From: an uncultured euryarchaeote | Lineage (GTDB): Archaea > Thermoplasmatota > Poseidoniia > Poseidoniales > Poseidoniaceae | Length of the DNA stretch: 38,775 nt | Assembly: GCA_937911345.1 (NCBI GenBank) | Contig: CALDPP010000069.1 | Coordinates: 1 to 38,775, forward strand | Direction: 5' to 3' | Shown here: in pieces, positions 32,285 through 38,775 of the stretch | Numbering within the stretch: the first letter of the stretch is position 1 | Layout: the number at the start of each line of letters is the position of its first letter | The notes under the pieces: generated by a model | What the model was told of the DNA's origin: nothing | What the model saw: the letters and a program-made list of their open reading frames with translations, nothing else | Database searches by the model: none | Made by a program: the position numbers and the translations under genes

Positions 32285-33171
32285 AATTCTGGCATTTCAG
32301 TTTCTTCTGCTTGGCCACTAGACCAATCATAGATGCCCATTCCAGTCTTTTTACCTAGACGGTTCTCTGCAACTAATTTGTCTAGTAACGGATGTGGTGC
32401 GTAAGAATCATCATCAAAGGATTCTTGTAGATTTTTCAAAATGTCTCTTCTAACATCTAAACCAACCAAGTCGGTAAGGGCTAAAGGGCCCATTGGATGT
32501 TTGTATCCAAGAACCATCGCTGTGTCTATATCTTTCGCACTTGCAACCCCATCAGCCAACATTCTAATCGCTTCATTACCTAGAACAACACCAAGTCTTG
32601 AGGTTGCAAAGCCTGGAATATCATTGACCAATATAGTGGTTTTTTGCATGGCTGAGCCAGCCTCTTTAGCAAAATGGACCGTCTCTTCGCTAGTTCTTTC
32701 ATGCTTGACTAATTCAAGCAATTTCATTATTGGCACAGGGTTAAAAAAATGCATCCCAATCAATCGTTCTGGATGATTTATCACACTAGCAATTTTACCA
32801 ATCGATAGACTAGATGTGTTGGTTGCAAATACGGCATTTTCACTAGCATACTGTTCAACTTCTTGGAATATTTTCTGTTTGAGTTCGAGGATTTCAGGTA
32901 CAGCTTCAATAATCAAATCACAGTCTCTTACAGCATGTTCTAGGTTGGATTCAGCGCGGAGGTTTTCTGACCATTCCTGTTTTTGCTCTTCAGTTGTTTT
33001 GCCTCTTGCAATACCTTTGTCCCAAAAAGCATCAATTCTCTGCATGCCTTTCTCAAGCCCCACCGGAAATGCATCATACAGGACTGTGTTCCATCCTGAT
33101 TGTGCACAAACTTGGGCGATACCAGCCCCCATAGTTCCTGCGCCGATTACTGCTACTTTCTCAATGCCCAT
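32281..33171 (-). CDS. 3-hydroxyacyl-CoA dehydrogenase (PaaH/Hbd type)
   Basis: A 296-residue NAD-dependent enzyme that oxidises 3-hydroxyacyl-CoA to 3-oxoacyl-CoA. The Rossmann motif GAGTMGAGIAQVCAQSG starts near residue 10. The active-site His lies in IGMHFFNPVPIMKLLELV. NDIPGFATSRLGVVLGNEA and GYKHPMGPLALTDLVGLD mark the C-terminal dimerisation domain. The length matches single-domain Hbd/PaaH enzymes. It begins one base after the EamA stop, as the last gene of a minus-strand operon with the BoxB/PaaA-like epoxidase. In phenylacetate degradation PaaH performs the late beta-oxidation-like step; general beta-oxidation is the alternative. Confidence 0.95.
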   Translation of the reverse strand: MGIEKVAVIGAGTMGAGIAQVCAQSGWNTVLYDAFPVGLEKGMQRIDAFWDKGIARGKTTEEQKQEWSENLRAESNLEHAVRDCDLIIEAVPEILELKQKIFQEVEQYASENAVFATNTSSLSIGKIASVINHPERLIGMHFFNPVPIMKLLELVKHERTSEETVHFAKEAGSAMQKTTILVNDIPGFATSRLGVVLGNEAIRMLADGVASAKDIDTAMVLGYKHPMGPLALTDLVGLDVRRDILKNLQESFDDDSYAPHPLLDKLVAENRLGKKTGMGIYDWSSGQAEETEMPEF

Positions 33172-33172
33172 A

Positions 33173-34117
33173 TTACACCCCAGTCAATGATGCTTCATGA
33201 TGGTTGCTTGTCAAAGAATTCTTCCTTTGAGCGATAATCACTCCTCCCGTGATCAGTAAGAACGCCAAAATAAGGGACATTCCTAGTTTTTCTTGGAGCA
33301 GTAGGTAACCGCCAATAATTCCGAATGGGGGCACTAAATAGACATACAAAGCACTCATTGACGCGCCAATTTTTATGATACCATCGGCAAACCAAACGTA
33401 TGCAATTACTGTGGAAAACAGTGCTAGGAAGATTATTCCAATCCAACCATCACTAGTCGGCAATACAACTCCTTGAGTAGCAACTTCAAATGCCGTTATT
33501 GGAGTCAATATAATTAGGCCTGCGGCAGATGACCATACGGTCAATTCAAGTGGATTTAGAGGCTTTTCAGCATCGTTTGCTGAAGTCGTCATTGCTCGTT
33601 TCATGAAAATTGTATTGCATGCCCAAGCAAGTGCCGCACCAGCAATCAAGATATTTCCAAGTATTCTATCTGCTAAGGGTATATCGACATTTGGTGAATA
33701 ATAGAATAGTATTCCAACACCTGTCATACCCATTAGTAAGCCTATAATCAGGTTTAGATGCATCTTTTCACTGAGAAAGATGACTGCTAAAATTGCGGTA
33801 AATAATGGGTTAAAGGTAATCATCAATGAAGCATCACCGGCTGCGGTATATTGCATTCCAAACATGAAGAACGCTTGGTATACACATGTTGAAAAGAATC
33901 CAATGAGAAATATTCTTTTCCATTCAGATTTATTTGGAATCATCCATTGTTTAGACAATTTAAGGAACAAAAGAAAACTCCCGGTGGCAATTACATATCT
34001 TAGCCATGAAGCCATAAACGGTAGGATGTCAGTAGCAACAACTCTGCCAGCTGGCCAGCCAAGACCCCATATTACAGCAACCAGAAACAATTTGAGGTGA
34101 ACTAGAAAATTTTTCAT
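33173..34117 (-). CDS. EamA/DMT-family transporter
   Basis: A 314-residue membrane protein with ten hydrophobic helices in two EamA repeats (about 8-140 and 155-300). The family signature appears in the first repeat (AVIWGLGWPAGRV) and in FNPLFTAILAVIFLSEKM, mirrored in the second by YLVPPFGIIGGYLLLQEKL. DMT transporters usually export metabolites or amino acids. The ATG at 34117 overlaps the stop of the unknown 179-residue gene in ATGA, implying translational coupling. Position inside the epoxidase operon suggests uptake or export of an aromatic acid or intermediate, but nothing in the sequence identifies the substrate. Confidence 0.92.
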   Translation of the reverse strand: MKNFLVHLKLFLVAVIWGLGWPAGRVVATDILPFMASWLRYVIATGSFLLFLKLSKQWMIPNKSEWKRIFLIGFFSTCVYQAFFMFGMQYTAAGDASLMITFNPLFTAILAVIFLSEKMHLNLIIGLLMGMTGVGILFYYSPNVDIPLADRILGNILIAGAALAWACNTIFMKRAMTTSANDAEKPLNPLELTVWSSAAGLIILTPITAFEVATQGVVLPTSDGWIGIIFLALFSTVIAYVWFADGIIKIGASMSALYVYLVPPFGIIGGYLLLQEKLGMSLILAFLLITGGVIIAQRKNSLTSNHHEASLTGV

Positions 34118-34650
34118 TCAAATCGCTCCAAACCAAGTTGGAGCATTCTTGATCGAGGAAGTCCAATCTCAGGAAGCCCTTTGGCAGGTGCGTACATTTT
34201 GAGTCCTTCAATTCGGGCAACATACAACCCGTAACTTGCCATATCATCGAGTTTGAACGGAGTCTCAAGTCCCATTTCGTTTAGCGCATTACACGCTTGT
34301 TGACTGTAGATGGGATACAGGTTAGTTGAGAAATGCATCCATTCAGAGATTCTTTGAGTATCGATGCCGTCAATGGTTAAAAGATGTTCAAGTAAGGCCA
34401 CGTCTGGATATGAAACTGTTCGAATAATCATTTCTATTTCATTGGCGACTTCTTCTGGAAAAGCAAATGGTTGTCGTTTCGACCAATTTTCTGCAACTCT
34501 AACATGTTCCATGGATGCTTTGTCTTGGATTGCAAAGAGTGCTTTTGAGTATTCTTCGTCATCGATACTATCCGCTACTAAACCCGGTAATTTCGAATAG
34601 AATGTTTCACATCTATCGACATCTACACCGTAGAGAGAAACTGGGATCAT
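34114..34650 (-). CDS. Unknown protein encoded between BoxB/PaaA-like epoxidase and EamA transporter
   Basis: I do not recognise this 179-residue protein. It is soluble, mostly helical, acidic in its first half, with no signal peptide. Notable stretches are VDVDRCETFYSKLPG, ENWSKRQPFAFPEEV and an Arg-containing C terminus (LPRSRMLQLGLERFE). No cysteine cluster, nucleotide-binding loop or diiron motif is evident. The ATG at 34650 has AAGGAAGGA upstream and sits 13 bases after the epoxidase stop; the upstream frame extension lies inside the epoxidase gene. It overlaps the EamA start by four bases. Sitting directly behind a diiron oxygenase gene, it may be a structural or regulatory partner, but that is inference only. 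Confidence 0.75.
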   Translation of the reverse strand: MIPVSLYGVDVDRCETFYSKLPGLVADSIDDEEYSKALFAIQDKASMEHVRVAENWSKRQPFAFPEEVANEIEMIIRTVSYPDVALLEHLLTIDGIDTQRISEWMHFSTNLYPIYSQQACNALNEMGLETPFKLDDMASYGLYVARIEGLKMYAPAKGLPEIGLPRSRMLQLGLERFE

Positions 34651-34663
34651 TATGATTCCTTCC

Positions 34664-35824
34664 TTATGCTGTAGCGCCAATACCTGACTCAATTTGTCTG
34701 GTAGACATTGGTTTGTTAGCAATCCATTCCTGTTCGAATAGGTCTTTCAAATCAACTTCGTCTTGTGCAGTTGGTAATACCGTTGTTAGGTAAGCTGCAT
34801 AATCCTCGTCAGATCCTTCGAAAGGCGTACCATCAACATTGAAATTTTGTCCTTTGGTTGCACCGATGTCTCGATTGAAGTTTTCGTGAGGCACATACAA
34901 TTGTGTTGCACCGTCAGGTAGGTAGCCGCAGAGTTTCTTGACTTCACCGACGATTTCTTCGTGATAGTGTCCTCTTCCTTCTTCGTTGAGAATTTCCTTG
35001 TTGACCTCGATGCCTGCGTCAAGTTTCTTTCTCTCATCCCAGCGACCCTTGATTCCCCAAACATACGCCCAGTGAGCAGATGATGATGCGTCAACACCAA
35101 ACAAATCGTGAGCAGTTGAAACCCACTTGTTGATGTATCTTTGAAGCATGTCAAGAGGAATTACTCCCGCTTTGATTATTCTTCGTAGTCCGTTTGAACC
35201 AGTACCAAGATGGAATGACTCTTCTTTGAGCATAGGTCCCATCGATGCTGCAAGAGGTTTGAATGCAGAGGTTGATAGCATTCCTAACTGAAACTTACCA
35301 TCTCTATCAACAAACATTGTGTAGCAGAAGAAGTCCAACCAGTGAGGCATTGGGCGATTGAATGCGCCTAGCAATCTGTCACCATCTTGAGCGTTTCTTT
35401 CGAGCAGCTTTTGTGCCTCTCTTCTTCCCTGTTGTCCGAAATAAGTCATCAAAAGGTAAGCCATTTGCCATCCATGTCGCTGTTCTTCGGCCATTATTCT
35501 AGCAGCAGCGTAGCGATCGTAATCAGTGGGTGCAGACGCAAGAAGATGTCTTTGTTGTTCGACGGATGCGAATTCAGTATCACCCTGTACGGTAATCATG
35601 GTGATTAGTGCATCACGCATGCTTTGGTGTGGTACCTGAAGCGCTCTCTCCCATTTTGCTCTACCTTCATAGTCGCCAAATTCAATGACATCGCCTGCTC
35701 TTTCCCAGTCGAATAACACTGATAATTCGAAGTCACCCAGCCAAGACGGGTCAAAGCCGACCCTCTTTTGCCATTCTCCAAAGTTTGAAATCCACTCTTC
35801 CCAAGTATTCGGTAAATTGTCCAT
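34664..35824 (-). CDS. BoxB/PaaA-like diiron acyl-CoA epoxidase
   Basis: A 386-residue ferritin-like diiron oxygenase. It reads closely like BoxB (benzoyl-CoA 2,3-epoxidase): TVQGDTEFASVEQQRHL (79-94), EEQRHGWQMAYLL (113-125), LGAFNRPMP with FVDRDGKFQL (152-180) and LKEESFHLG (199-207). Likely iron ligands are Glu84 or Glu89, Glu113/114 with His117, and Glu201/202 with His205. PaaA is the related phenylacetyl-CoA epoxidase subunit. The protein is shorter than typical BoxB at the N terminus. No BoxA reductase or PaaBCDE partner lies in the window, so electrons must come from elsewhere. The ATG at 35824 is clear. It heads an operon with the unknown protein, EamA and PaaH-like genes, behind an HTH_10 regulator and a 12-bp palindrome. 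Ring substrate unproven. Confidence 0.88.
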   Translation of the reverse strand: MDNLPNTWEEWISNFGEWQKRVGFDPSWLGDFELSVLFDWERAGDVIEFGDYEGRAKWERALQVPHQSMRDALITMITVQGDTEFASVEQQRHLLASAPTDYDRYAAARIMAEEQRHGWQMAYLLMTYFGQQGRREAQKLLERNAQDGDRLLGAFNRPMPHWLDFFCYTMFVDRDGKFQLGMLSTSAFKPLAASMGPMLKEESFHLGTGSNGLRRIIKAGVIPLDMLQRYINKWVSTAHDLFGVDASSSAHWAYVWGIKGRWDERKKLDAGIEVNKEILNEEGRGHYHEEIVGEVKKLCGYLPDGATQLYVPHENFNRDIGATKGQNFNVDGTPFEGSDEDYAAYLTTVLPTAQDEVDLKDLFEQEWIANKPMSTRQIESGIGATA

Positions 35825-35860
35825 GTTAGACCGAAGAAAGGGTCTTCCTTATTGTCTTTG

Positions 35861-35872
35861 CGAACATGTTCG
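35861..35872. promoter_or_regulatory. Candidate operator: 12-bp perfect palindrome CGAACATGTTCG
   Basis: A perfect twofold-symmetric 12-mer lies in the 50-base gap between the HTH_10 regulator and the BoxB/PaaA-like gene, 37-48 bases upstream of the latter's ATG. On the minus strand a TATA-like TCTTAATACG (35871-35880) lies directly upstream and overlaps it by two bases. A protein bound here would cover the region between TATA and transcription start. The sequence does not identify the binder. Confidence 0.55.
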
Positions 35873-35874
35873 TA

Positions 35875-36489
35875 TTAAGAAAAAATTTCTAGGGAAAATT
35901 TCTCAATAACTTTGCACTCAATAGAATGTAACATTACCGATAAGGTCGATTTTGCGACCCCTAATTCCAATGATAATTCAGTCAGTGTAATTTCTCTAGG
36001 AGATTTCCAATAACCTCTACGCAGTGCCAACTCGAATACCTCTGTTTGTCTCTTAGTGAGTAGTTTTTCTTCGCTAGACCGAGTAGATTTTAGTCGCATT
36101 TGGATGCCATCTTCCTGTATCTGCTTTATCAAATTCTTAGCCTGCTCAGACGAGCATTGAATTGTCCAATCAGCCCATCCGTCGATGACGTCAAACGGTG
36201 TTCTTGGTACTACTCCAACAGTTCTCAGCGGTTTGATGAACCCACCGCCTCCGCTGGCGATTGTGACACTGGCTTTCCCACTGCCAAGAGAATCAACTCG
36301 TTCAACTCCACCTAAATTTTCCAGATCATTTAGTAAATCAGGTTCTGTGGCTATCTGGGCAGTTCCTCGACCTTTACCAAGCGGCATAGTTTCAATGATT
36401 TGTAGAACCGCATTTGGATGATTTCTGGTCGCCTCACCAGCCCAGTGACCTTCTGGTAAGCAGACTTCTATCCTAACAATTTGAGACAT
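35875..36489 (-). CDS. Bat-like HTH_10 transcriptional regulator
   Basis: A 204-residue regulator. The N-terminal part (about 1-140) has alternating strands and glycine-rich turns like the domain that precedes HTH_10 in Bat-type archaeal proteins. The C terminus (about 144-197) is HTH_10: LLTKRQTEVFELALRRGYW, then SPREITLTELSLELGV and AKSTLSVMLHSIE. This matches the recognition helix and the LT..Q...L..A...GY consensus. The ATG at 36489 lies four bases after glpX. It is upstream of, and in the same direction as, the BoxB/PaaA-like operon, and its stop codon nearly touches the palindrome. Control of that operon in response to a ligand of the N-terminal domain is inferred. Confidence 0.88.
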   Translation of the reverse strand: MSQIVRIEVCLPEGHWAGEATRNHPNAVLQIIETMPLGKGRGTAQIATEPDLLNDLENLGGVERVDSLGSGKASVTIASGGGGFIKPLRTVGVVPRTPFDVIDGWADWTIQCSSEQAKNLIKQIQEDGIQMRLKSTRSSEEKLLTKRQTEVFELALRRGYWKSPREITLTELSLELGVAKSTLSVMLHSIECKVIEKFSLEIFS

Positions 36490-36493
36490 AAAA

Positions 36494-37450
36494 TCACAAT
36501 CTATGAATTCGATCGTGCCTAGTTAGTGTTTGTTTTTCTACATCGATCATTTCAGCATATGTTGTTAACGTACCATCAGCGTTGTGCATTACTCCTGGTA
36601 AATACCCGTCACAGACACCGGATGCAACAAAAATTGCATCTTCTGATTGGCACAAATCCTTTGCATCCCATAAACGCGTTAAATCATCATCAATCATGTT
36701 TGCAGCACGGGCTTCTTCCTCCTTAGAACGGAATACCAACCTTCCTTCGAAAACGCCTCCAATGCCACGTATTGCAGTTGCGGTAATCACCCCTTCAGGA
36801 GCTGCTCCAATACCTAGCAGCATGTCATGTTCTCCTTCTGGTCTAGCCGCCCACAAAGCAGCAGCAATGTCTCCATCACTCATTAGATGAAGTTGAGATC
36901 CAATTTGTTTGATTTCTTTGAATAGACTTTGATGTCTTGGTCTGTCGAGTGCAATTATTCTGACCTCATCAACAGGCTTGTCTAACACTGAAGCAACTTG
37001 TTCAATGTTGTACGCTACGCCTGCATCTAGGCTAATATGTCCTTCCATCTCTGGTCCTGCTGCGATTTTATCCATGTAACAATCTGGAGCGTGCAGCAAT
37101 GTCCCTCTCGGCGCTGCAGCAAGAACTGCGATTGAATTGGGCAGATTATCGGCACAGTTATTGGTACATTCTAGCGGATCTACAGCGATATCTATCGCTG
37201 CTACGTCTGGATTGCCAATTTCACATCCCAGTTGTTCTCCAATGTATAGCATTGGTGCTTCGTCTCTTTCACCTTCGCCAATAGCAACTCTGCCATCGAA
37301 TGGGACACTATCAAAGGTCATTCTCATGGCTTCTACAGCAGCTGCATCGGCAGCCATTTTGTCTCCTTTGCCACGCCATTTTGCACTGGCGATAGCCGCC
37401 ATATCGACGGCATCAAGGAAGTGATTTGCTAGTTGTGAGACCTTGCCCAT
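36494..37450 (-). CDS. glpX: Class II fructose-1,6-bisphosphatase
   Basis: A 318-residue GlpX-type FBPase that hydrolyses fructose-1,6-bisphosphate in gluconeogenesis. Active-site motifs line up with E. coli GlpX: KWRGKGDKMAAD, GEGERDEAPMLYIGE, DPLECT (Asp, Glu and Thr kept, the usual Gly replaced by Cys), LDRPRH, MSDGDIAAAL and GIGAAPEGVI. Most archaea use the class V FBP aldolase/phosphatase, so this bacterial-type enzyme suggests lateral acquisition. The ATG at 37450 is clear. The HTH_10 regulator follows after four bases, so they are probably cotranscribed, which could link carbon flow to the CoA-ester operon downstream. Confidence 0.95.
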   Translation of the reverse strand: MGKVSQLANHFLDAVDMAAIASAKWRGKGDKMAADAAAVEAMRMTFDSVPFDGRVAIGEGERDEAPMLYIGEQLGCEIGNPDVAAIDIAVDPLECTNNCADNLPNSIAVLAAAPRGTLLHAPDCYMDKIAAGPEMEGHISLDAGVAYNIEQVASVLDKPVDEVRIIALDRPRHQSLFKEIKQIGSQLHLMSDGDIAAALWAARPEGEHDMLLGIGAAPEGVITATAIRGIGGVFEGRLVFRSKEEEARAANMIDDDLTRLWDAKDLCQSEDAIFVASGVCDGYLPGVMHNADGTLTTYAEMIDVEKQTLTRHDRIHRL

Positions 37451-37498
37451 GAGACAGGTTGACAGACTCTAATCAATGAATAATGCGGTTTGATATGA

Positions 37499-37948
37499 TT
37501 ACTCAGATTTGTACTTTGAGATTATTTTTACTTGGCTAATCTCACTGTCGGGATATTGTCCATCGTTGTCTTTTTCATACGATTTGACCATGTCGAGAGC
37601 GCACAGAAGGCCTGCACATACACCAGTAATGGCCTCCATTTCGATTCCTGTCTTGTAATTTGCAGTTACAGTAACAGTACAATGTAGTACGGTGTCAGAA
37701 ATTTCCCAGTCAACATTGCATCCTTCTAACGGAATGGGGTGACAATGCGGTATTATCCGTGGTGTTTCTTTGACAGCTTGTATAGCCGCTATGGTCGATG
37801 CCTCAATGACATTTCCCTTTTTTACCTTATTTGCGTTGATTGCATCAATTGACGGCTTGGACAACTTGAGTTGGCCAGTGGCAGTTGCTACTCTTTTGAC
37901 CAATTTCTTTTCACTTATGTCAATTATTCCTTCAATTTCTTTCTTCAT
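37499..37948 (-). CDS. moaC: Cyclic pyranopterin monophosphate synthase
   Basis: MoaC converts 3',8-cyclo-dihydro-GTP, made by MoaA, to cyclic pyranopterin monophosphate, the first stable molybdopterin intermediate. DISEKK with following VATATGQ matches the VDVS.K start of the family. RIIPHCHPIPL is the PHCHPL-type motif. TGIEMEAITGVCAGLLCALDMVK carries the active-site Asp and Lys. I use the ATG at 37948 (150 residues), because the GTG at 37981 lies inside moaE and adds residues unlike MoaC. moaE ends five bases upstream, so the genes are cotranscribed. Confidence 0.95.
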   Translation of the reverse strand: MKKEIEGIIDISEKKLVKRVATATGQLKLSKPSIDAINANKVKKGNVIEASTIAAIQAVKETPRIIPHCHPIPLEGCNVDWEISDTVLHCTVTVTANYKTGIEMEAITGVCAGLLCALDMVKSYEKDNDGQYPDSEISQVKIISKYKSE

Positions 37949-37952
37949 AATA

Positions 37953-38399
37953 TCAACCCAACCCTGCTTTCCATGACTCACCAGTTTCAGAGACTTCCTT
38001 TTTCCAAATGGGAGCTTGCAATTTCAATTCATCAATCAGCCACTCGCAAGCTTGGAATGCTTCCTTTCTGTGAGGGCTTGCTACATGTATGGATACTATA
38101 TTTTCACCAGCGGCAACACTGCCAATTCGGTGAGACATGGCGATTTTTTTTACTCCAAAACGGGTAATTGCCTCATTAGCTAAATCGCCTAATACTTGTC
38201 CCAACTTATCTTGCCATGCATCAAATTCCAACCGATAAATTTCCTTGCCATTGTCATGCCCTCTAGTGATGCCTAAGAATGAAACAACTGCTCCACAACC
38301 GTCTAGATTTAGTGAATTTAGTAATGCTTGATGATCCAAACTTTCCGGAGATTCTCTGATGACAATCTCTCCGTCCATGCCCACGCGAAGGAAACGCAT
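37953..38399 (-). CDS. moaE: Molybdopterin synthase large (catalytic) subunit
   Basis: MoaE receives sulfur from thiocarboxylated MoaD to form the dithiolene of molybdopterin. In the 148-residue product, GCGAVVSFLGITRGHDNG matches the family's GA...F.G.VR, and a MSHRIGSVAAGE motif follows (HR.G...GE). HRKEAFQACEWLIDELK carries the helix signature. PIWKKEVSETGESWKAG holds the two catalytic lysines of the PiWKKE..G..W motif. It starts at the ATG at 38399 and precedes moaC; no moaD or moaA is in the window. Confidence 0.95.
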   Translation of the reverse strand: MRFLRVGMDGEIVIRESPESLDHQALLNSLNLDGCGAVVSFLGITRGHDNGKEIYRLEFDAWQDKLGQVLGDLANEAITRFGVKKIAMSHRIGSVAAGENIVSIHVASPHRKEAFQACEWLIDELKLQAPIWKKEVSETGESWKAGLG

Positions 38400-38430
38400 A
38401 ATTCAAACCTCACGCCTCATTGCAGCATAC

Positions 38431-38775
38431 ATGGCGGACACCAAACCAGTCAACATCATGGGCGCTGGATTGTCAGGTCTAGCCGCCGCAACGGTTCTGG
38501 CAAAATCCGGAATCGAAGTCCATGTACATGACATCCGAGAAGAATCAGGCGCTAGGTTTGATGGTGATTTCCAAGCCTTGGAGAACTGGAGTATGGATGA
38601 TGACTTCTTTGACCAACTAAAATCATGGGGCTTTGATACAAGCGAGTTCAAGGCCACTGAGTTTAATGTTGTTGACCTAATTCATCCAGATGACACAATA
38701 ACACAGGCTAAAAGTCCTAGAATCGCTTATCGTATAGTCGAACGTGGTACTTCCAGCCATACCATCGATCAAGGT
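38431..38775 (+). CDS. FAD-dependent oxidoreductase, 3'-partial
   Basis: The frame is open from the ATG at 38431 to the end of the window (115 residues seen). It begins with the Rossmann FAD-binding motif IMGAGLSGLAAATVLAKSG and an acidic residue in VHVHDIREE, where the ribose-binding Glu/Asp lies. The following acidic segment fits flavoproteins of the geranylgeranyl reductase/lycopene cyclase-like group, common in archaea for saturating membrane lipids. The truncated length leaves other FAD enzymes possible. It is divergent from moaE across about 30 bases. Confidence 0.8.
   Translation, partial: MADTKPVNIMGAGLSGLAAATVLAKSGIEVHVHDIREESGARFDGDFQALENWSMDDDFFDQLKSWGFDTSEFKATEFNVVDLIHPDDTITQAKSPRIAYRIVERGTSSHTIDQG

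Noticed and set aside
38403-38657. Minus-strand frame near the end of the window
   Set aside because: The plus-strand FAD-binding motif starting at 38431 is clear, so the opposite frame is a shadow.

Overview
The window looks like a chromosomal segment of a marine euryarchaeon, most likely Marine Group II (Poseidoniales). This is an inference from gene content. Archaeal markers are Alba, a stand-alone Bud32/Kae1-associated kinase, a UPF0200 kinase, a presenilin-type (PSH) intramembrane protease, a Bat-like HTH_10 regulator, an archaeal pilus ATPase with two T2SSF-type membrane proteins, TATA-like boxes before genes, and many short or absent leaders. These are mixed with bacterial-type genes (ThrRS, SerRS, NadA, GlpX, MoaC/MoaE), as expected for this lineage. 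The segment is compact: no gene-free stretch exceeds about 120 bases, and several convergent gene pairs abut or share stop-codon bases. I see no insertion sequence, CRISPR array, rRNA or prophage.

Layout. 1-7.5 kb: a GxGD (presenilin-like) protease carrying an FG-GAP-like extracytoplasmic domain (5' end outside the window), serS, then on the minus strand thrS coupled to an 856-residue membrane protein of unknown function. 7.6-11.6 kb: a large secreted, membrane-anchored Ig-like surface protein, tRNA-Gly(GCC) with encoded CCA, alba, and an ArsC/LMW-phosphatase-like gene. 11.6-15.6 kb: a small membrane protein, an Mrp/NBP35-type ATPase with no cysteine at all, a four-cysteine DUF971 protein, and a PAP2-type membrane enzyme with a large extracytoplasmic domain. 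15.6-20.9 kb: nadA, bud32, a bacterioferritin-like protein with missing ligands, crcB, a HAM1-type nucleotide pyrophosphatase, an acidic membrane-anchored protein and an enoyl-CoA hydratase.

20.9-24.1 kb: an ABC-2 exporter pair and a UPF0200 kinase. 24.1-29.3 kb: a pilus or secretion locus with the ATPase, two T2SSF membrane proteins and two small pilin-like proteins, one of which seems to start at a non-standard CTG codon. 29.3-36.5 kb: a 2-phosphoglycerate-kinase-like gene, then two facing arms. The plus arm has an aldehyde dehydrogenase and a PaaG-like isomerase. The minus arm has a BoxB/PaaA-like diiron epoxidase, an unknown protein, an EamA transporter, a 3-hydroxyacyl-CoA dehydrogenase and, upstream, an HTH_10 regulator. 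36.5-38.8 kb: glpX, moaC, moaE and the start of an FAD-dependent oxidoreductase.

The most interesting units are: (i) a possible archaeal aerobic CoA-thioester aromatic pathway (BoxB/PaaA-like, PaaG-like, aldehyde dehydrogenase and PaaH-like) with a 12-bp palindrome between regulator and epoxidase; (ii) the cysteine-free Mrp with an Ig-like insert exactly where its cluster-binding CxxC should be, next to a DUF971 protein with an all-cysteine site; (iii) the pilus locus with a hidden prepilin-like N terminus; (iv) the presenilin-like protease with an inserted extracytoplasmic domain.
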